Positions 61,001-64,000 of a stretch of DNA of 64,000 nt are shown here, in pieces. Position 1 is the first letter of the stretch, and each line of letters starts with the position of its first letter. The position numbers were made by a program, and so were the translations under genes. The stretch lies in NCBI GenBank assembly GCA_026415505.1, contig JAOAGY010000007.1:1-64000 (forward strand). The letters are read 5' to 3'. The DNA comes from Chlorobiota bacterium. Its GTDB lineage: Bacteria; Bacteroidota; Ignavibacteria; Kapaibacteriales; NICIL-2. Below the pieces are notes generated by a model. That model was not told the origin of the DNA and searched no databases. It worked only from the letters and a program-made list of their open reading frames with translations.

Positions 61001-62897
61001 GCGTGAATGGTTGATTACCCGGATTGCTCACCAGCACGGAATCGCGCGCGACCCCACCGTTGACGGCGCACGAAATGCGTCCCATGTCGAGTTGGTTCGG
61101 TCGCACGGTGAGCGGTGTCGTCAACACCCGAACAATTCGTGCCGAAGTGTGGGAAAACACAGCCGCTGGACGTGCCGCATACCGAGTTGGGACAATTAGT
61201 GACTGCTCGCGTTGTGCGGCTGCGAGGTAGAGGTATTCGGCGCCTGGGGGCGTGGATAGATTGTAGCGCCACTGTGCATCGGCGCCAATGATGACCGAAT
61301 CGAGCAGTTGCCACACTCCATTGGAAGGCTTCGCAAACAGTAGAACGGTTTTCCCCGGTGATCCGCTACCGCCGATGGTGAAGTTGCCACGTGCGACAGT
61401 AACGGTATCCATCGTTGGTCCGCGATAGCCGCTCGGTGGTTGTGCAACGATGCTCGGAGTGCCCGGTGCATCGTAGCGAATACGACCTGTTCCGCCTTTT
61501 CCGGTGGGAGCACTTTGCCCTCCACCTTGAGCGGATAGATTGATTTGAGAAATACCGTTTCCGCCAGCGGCGATGATTCCACCACCGCTGCCGCTGCCGC
61601 CCCGCCGCGATGACGTCGTGCCACTGCCGGCTCCGTCGGCTCCGTTGGCGGTGATGGTGAGTTGTTCGATGACGGAACCGACGAGAGCAATCGCGCCTCC
61701 ACCACCCCCACCACGACCGCCGCACGCTACGAAGGGAAACGATGAGTTGCGTGGGTTACCACTTGCGCCGCCCGATCCGCCTGCCAACGGAACGAGTGTC
61801 GTATCGCCGTGCGTTTTGCCACCGTTGTTCGATGCTGTGCTCGTCGCACCTCCATCGGTACCGTAGCCGCCACCGGCGCCATCGCGGTTGTCTGAGACCC
61901 CGCTGGCACCCCCACGTGCACCATCAGGCGAGCAGTCGGGTCCGCTCGAACAGCCGACACCGCTTGCTCCGAACGGATGTCCTGTTCCGCCGCCGGCAGA
62001 TTCGTAGGCACCACCATCGGTACCACCACCTGTTTCGTTGAGCGATGCGCCATTGCGTCCACTGGCAGTTCCGATGCTCTGGTAGCTGTTCGGCGAATTG
62101 TTCCCGCCGCGCCCGCCAGCAGTGAAACCATTGCCGCCTCTGCTGCCGCCACCGGCGATGTCGCAGAACTCACCACCGCCGCCGCCACCACCAGGACCAG
62201 CATCGATACCGTTGGCGTCCACGCTCAATCGGGTTTGTGAGGCTGACACTCCGCGGATTGGTCCTGTGCACATCAACACAACCGGTAAATAGCCCTGGTT
62301 GCCATTGGCGGAATTGCCGTCCGGATCGTCGGTCGCTATCGTATAGGCTCGCCCACCGAGCAGGAGGCTATCGAACAACAATGCGCCTCGCCGAGAACGG
62401 ATGCCGAGCGGAGGACGACCCAGCACTGTTTCCGATCGGCTCCGCAGATCGCCAGCAGGTGTCGGCTGAACGACATAGAACGTGTCGGCTACCGTCACAC
62501 CGTTGGGAGTACGAATGCGAATCGGAATTCGCCATCGCGAGCTAAGTTGACGCCAGTCCCACGAATTTGGGGTGGCTGTTGGCGACACGAAGACCACCGT
62601 ACTTATCACACGCCCTTGCCACGACACGACACACGGACCGAAAACGACGATGGACGAGTCCTCCGGACGCACTAATTCGATGCGAAGTGGATCACTGGGA
62701 TTGTTCAAAAAGATACCGTCGCTGGCACTGAATGCAGAACCATTGATGTCGGCAGCGTTCGGTGCAATGAATTCGACGTACACAGCCATTCCCGGTGCGC
62801 CGATATCGGGGATGAGATACGACAAAACCGGTTGAGCAGAAATGCTCACAATTGCGACCAACCCAAGAACGATACCGATGATGCTACGAGCCGACAT
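58074..62897 (-). CDS. Giant surface protein: Gly-rich region, choice-of-anchor-D repeats, T9SS-like sorting domain
   Basis: 1,607 residues from ATG 62897. A signal peptide (IIGIVLGLVAIVSISA) comes first, then a beta domain. A Gly-rich stretch covers about 225-475 (GGGGGGGEFCD, AGGRGGNNSPN, GGRGGGGGGAIALVG). Several tandem Ig-like units of the ASPM/SPD-2/Hydin type follow (LDMGRISCAVNGG, VDFGDLRIGNTRTI, MDFGTIACGTRRD, LDFGVAVPCTTIRR, LDFGEVKQGDTRT). The last 80 residues form a T9SS-type sorting domain: VAPNPLEDNAQLTI, DLVAADGTVL, YAAGAYWFRLRTPS. It is probably exported by T9SS to the cell surface. It overlaps the RidA gene by 14 bp. Confidence 0.88.
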   Translation of the reverse strand: MSARSIIGIVLGLVAIVSISAQPVLSYLIPDIGAPGMAVYVEFIAPNAADINGSAFSASDGIFLNNPSDPLRIELVRPEDSSIVVFGPCVVSWQGRVISTVVFVSPTATPNSWDWRQLSSRWRIPIRIRTPNGVTVADTFYVVQPTPAGDLRSRSETVLGRPPLGIRSRRGALLFDSLLLGGRAYTIATDDPDGNSANGNQGYLPVVLMCTGPIRGVSASQTRLSVDANGIDAGPGGGGGGGEFCDIAGGGSRGGNGFTAGGRGGNNSPNSYQSIGTASGRNGASLNETGGGTDGGAYESAGGGTGHPFGASGVGCSSGPDCSPDGARGGASGVSDNRDGAGGGYGTDGGATSTASNNGGKTHGDTTLVPLAGGSGGASGNPRNSSFPFVACGGRGGGGGGAIALVGSVIEQLTITANGADGAGSGTTSSRRGGSGSGGGIIAAGGNGISQINLSAQGGGQSAPTGKGGTGRIRYDAPGTPSIVAQPPSGYRGPTMDTVTVARGNFTIGGSGSPGKTVLLFAKPSNGVWQLLDSVIIGADAQWRYNLSTPPGAEYLYLAAAQREQSLIVPTRYAARPAAVFSHTSARIVRVLTTPLTVRPNQLDMGRISCAVNGGVARDSVLVSNPGNQPFTLTNGFFLDPSSGFRIVRPQPLRATIAAGDSLWIVIEFRTTPGRFGSTSDTLVISGGTPEQVVARVPVRIVTDSATVVVTEVSNTVPIGAIDFAEACRGSAKERTFVLRLVGTNPATITSIATGTSLFSVVQPSRLRLGVGDTVHIRIRAVPPDAGDYYDTLAIAIDLCQQTISIPIHIRGITTKIVAIGIGAGNTVDFGDLRIGNTRTIRVGIANTSTSDSVVIAPPVQPRSPFAWQTVPPGRSFPRSIAARDTLWIDVIFTPPAIGTYSDSLVFVSQQIGATCPDTVRFRLVGRGTLASIVPSKALMDFGTIACGTRRDTLWLKNSGNSDAQVFFPATIGGTDQQYFDIVEQPASAVTVRAGDSVRVVIEAHIFPQNNDGIKTATLSVTIRDDSTRVLDVQLQLQQQALVLEFTPQPYILVDVPVNYTSQSQPPLTVRNTSSVEACIADIRTTRPEIVPLQRILRVPPYSASRDLYFSITPTSLSPIEDTITIVLSCPCVDSFKIPIRVEPTNNALSLTPRPLDFGVAVPCTTIRRTLTIKNNDPLSSASLEGVAIVGADSGTYRITSRPWGTLPFSIPSGFSITIEIEFDPHGTRAGTRTAALAIHYIINGQDVRDTVILTGERTVPIDADTLLDFGEVKQGDTRTLPLRLTNNYTRSMTYTFGVAQWTGYFAVSPPVVNIDVVTKNSTADVEFNARDIGEFDDTLWVRFTSLGMNCTDSVPVLLHAVSIPGIGFRIWLDSLRILNPRDRDVALDIYAQLDTNLVLPNAQLLLVLDLPNQLFMPTGVRARGGRILSFNSRTHERHNITVTIDTLLVPISNQPQVIAQLIGDAMLGDRQCDSIAIDQARWTNSGIKPTTWLNPGLGNGRLCVTLCGAGGPRLLGSSLQLPLMTVAPNPLEDNAQLTIAPNESGDYRLDLVAADGTVLASTWLGRLSAGSAYEMTFDMSPYAAGAYWFRLRTPSAVRHYPVTRMK

Positions 62898-63303
62898 ATG
62901 CAATTACTTTCAGTTCGACTGCAATAGGTGTCGGTAGTGAGCCGACCTCGATCGTCGTGCGGCATGCACGCACTTCAGAAAAATGCTGTGCCCAGAGCTG
63001 ATTGAACACCGGAAAATCACGCTGCATGTTCGTCAGAAAAACCGTAACGTCAACGATGTCCTCCCATCGTGCGCCAGCATCTTCCAATATCGCGCGGACG
63101 TTGCGAAACACCGACAGAGTTTGCGCAGCGATATCGTACTCGACAAGGTTGCCCTCCTCGTCGTAGCGATTGCCTGGTATTTCATCTGTGCCGGGCAGAC
63201 GAGGACCGACGCCGGAAAGAAACACAAAATCGCCGACACGCCGGGCATGTGGATATGCGCCGACCGGGCGCGGTGCTTCGTCGCTGGTGATGATCCTCTT
63301 CAT
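62884..63303 (-). CDS. RidA/YjgF/UK114 family protein
   Basis: Enamine/imine deaminase family, 139 residues. Conserved features: GAYPHARRVGDFVFLSGVGP, VFRNVRAILEDAGARWEDIVDVTVFLTNM, CRTTIEVGSLP (catalytic Arg), AVELKVIAYV. The NRYDEEGNLVEYDIAAQT insertion belongs to the longer RidA subgroup. It lies between two sorting-domain genes on the same strand, 5 bp after the upstream one, an odd place for a metabolic enzyme. Confidence 0.92.
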   Translation of the reverse strand: MKRIITSDEAPRPVGAYPHARRVGDFVFLSGVGPRLPGTDEIPGNRYDEEGNLVEYDIAAQTLSVFRNVRAILEDAGARWEDIVDVTVFLTNMQRDFPVFNQLWAQHFSEVRACRTTIEVGSLPTPIAVELKVIAYVGS

Positions 63304-63308
63304 GTGCT

Positions 63309-64000
63309 TTATGGGACGACGATGAGCATACGAACGACAGTGCCACTCGGTGTCCGAATCGAAGCGATGTAATAACCTGCTGCGATGGTCGGCAGTTTCA
63401 CGACGAATACGGGCGCCGGAACCGACGGTGTCGCTTGGAGAACAGTTCGTCCGACTGCGTCGCTGATGCGTACTTCCTCTACGAGAGTGCCCGGAGCAAC
63501 GATCGTTACCTGCTCCGATGCAGGATTGGGCATGAGCAGTGTTTCTCCGGGTTCCGAGAATTCGACGGATGTGATCGAATCGGGAGCAGCACGATACACA
63601 GCACCGTATGCCGTCGTCGAGACAAGGGCACCATCGGTTTGGCGACGCACACTGAGTACAGGTTCACCGATGCTCGTATCGAGTGTGTATGTATCACTGG
63701 TGCGCCCGACAGTGTAGAAACGGTTATCGCCCTCAGCAGCGATCCATGCCCGACCGCCACGGCTGAGCGCCATGCTGCTTACAGTAACTGCTGGCAATTG
63801 CACGCTGCGTTCTACCGTCCCATCGAACCGATAGCGTCGGTAAAGTGTCGTTCCGCCCGAATCGAGAACGACTCCGATTGTTCCATCCTCGGCAATATCG
63901 CACCAGCGCAGGGTCTCTGCGATCGGTATCTGAAGGCGCACCCCAACAGGAGCGACATTGTCTATTGCCATGACGGTATGCTGGGTGGCTACTACCACGA
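63309..64000 (-). CDS. C-terminal part of a secreted protein with T9SS-like sorting domain (cut by window edge)
   Basis: At least 230 residues are visible; the frame runs off the right edge. The visible upstream part looks like a beta-propeller (IAEDGTIGVVLDSGGTTLY, MALSRGGRAWIAAEGDNRFYTV). The last 80 residues fit a T9SS sorting domain (MPNPASEQVTIVAPG, RISDAVGRTVLQATP, IAAGYYIASIRTPSG). It is the second probable T9SS client in this operon. Confidence 0.8.
   Translation of the reverse strand, partial: VVVATQHTVMAIDNVAPVGVRLQIPIAETLRWCDIAEDGTIGVVLDSGGTTLYRRYRFDGTVERSVQLPAVTVSSMALSRGGRAWIAAEGDNRFYTVGRTSDTYTLDTSIGEPVLSVRRQTDGALVSTTAYGAVYRAAPDSITSVEFSEPGETLLMPNPASEQVTIVAPGTLVEEVRISDAVGRTVLQATPSVPAPVFVVKLPTIAAGYYIASIRTPSGTVVRMLIVVP

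Noticed and set aside
61550-62230. Repetitive CCACC/GGTGG-rich sequence that might be a repeat array
   Set aside because: It encodes the Gly-rich module of the giant surface protein; unit lengths vary and there are no spacers, so it is not CRISPR or a satellite.
1-64000. Search for transposases, integrases, phage genes, CRISPR arrays and rRNA
   Set aside because: None seen; all long frames fit housekeeping or envelope genes with uniform composition.

Overview
The window looks like a chromosome segment from a GC-rich (by eye roughly 55-60%) Gram-negative member of the Bacteroidota/Chlorobiota (FCB) group. A Kapabacteria- or Ignavibacteria-like lineage is my best guess, not proven. Four signs point there: cell-surface proteins with type IX secretion (T9SS)-like C-terminal sorting domains, a Bacteroidota-style IspH, a surface lipoprotein with a GGPEDRTPP start, and repeated Bacteroidota-type promoter boxes (TAnnTTTG) just upstream of genes and tRNAs. 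Shine-Dalgarno sequences are seen only at a few genes. I see no insertion sequence, prophage, CRISPR array or rRNA. Gene density is very high: many co-directional neighbours overlap by ATGA or TGATG, and several convergent pairs overlap at their stop codons.

Layout. 0-6 kb: an acidic protein cut by the left edge, Obg, a K+-dependent-type membrane pyrophosphatase, tRNA-Val, and a mitochondrial-type citrate synthase. 6-11 kb: MltG, then a minus-strand operon of an LptF/G permease and two proteins resembling the T9SS/gliding motor pair GldL and GldM. 11-17.7 kb: ribosomal protein S1, CinA, a THUMP methyltransferase, PnuC, Cmk and IspH. 17.6-22 kb: a flavin oxidoreductase and a tightly overlapping four-gene operon (MerR, WD40 propeller, carboxypeptidase-regulatory-like domain, regulatory-like plus OmpA-like domain). 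The last three genes carry, in order, the domains that T9SS protein PorE carries on one chain. 22-32.6 kb: an anti-sigma-type kinase, YraN, a LolC/E-like permease, biotin carboxylase, M42 and M20 peptidases, MazG, an LCP protein, a DMT transporter, formyl-THF cyclo-ligase and an unknown secreted protein. 32.6-38.4 kb: peroxiredoxin, M1 aminopeptidase, ferritin, an SRPBCC protein, tRNA-Pro, a membrane-anchored DRGH nuclease and RmlC. 38.4-47.3 kb: PdxB-like dehydrogenase, Ig-like lipoprotein, flippase, 3-methyladenine glycosylase, NUDIX, ParA-ParB, a thioesterase, a PorQ-like outer-membrane protein and a small secreted protein. 47.3-54.8 kb: FtsX-like protein, a second flippase, heparinase-like protein, WecB, Era and a dehydrogenase E1-alpha. 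54.8-64 kb: a metal-uptake-like operon (small Cys/His membrane protein, TonB receptor, lipoprotein), then a 1,607-residue surface protein, RidA and another sorting-domain protein cut by the right edge.

How it fits together. Most of the window is housekeeping, but the envelope genes form a theme: a possible divergent T9SS motor (GldL/M-like), a split PorE-like operon, a PorQ-like protein, and two probable T9SS clients. If these assignments hold, the window shows a T9SS with unusual gene organisation. This is inference from domain order and motif reading; no database search was possible.
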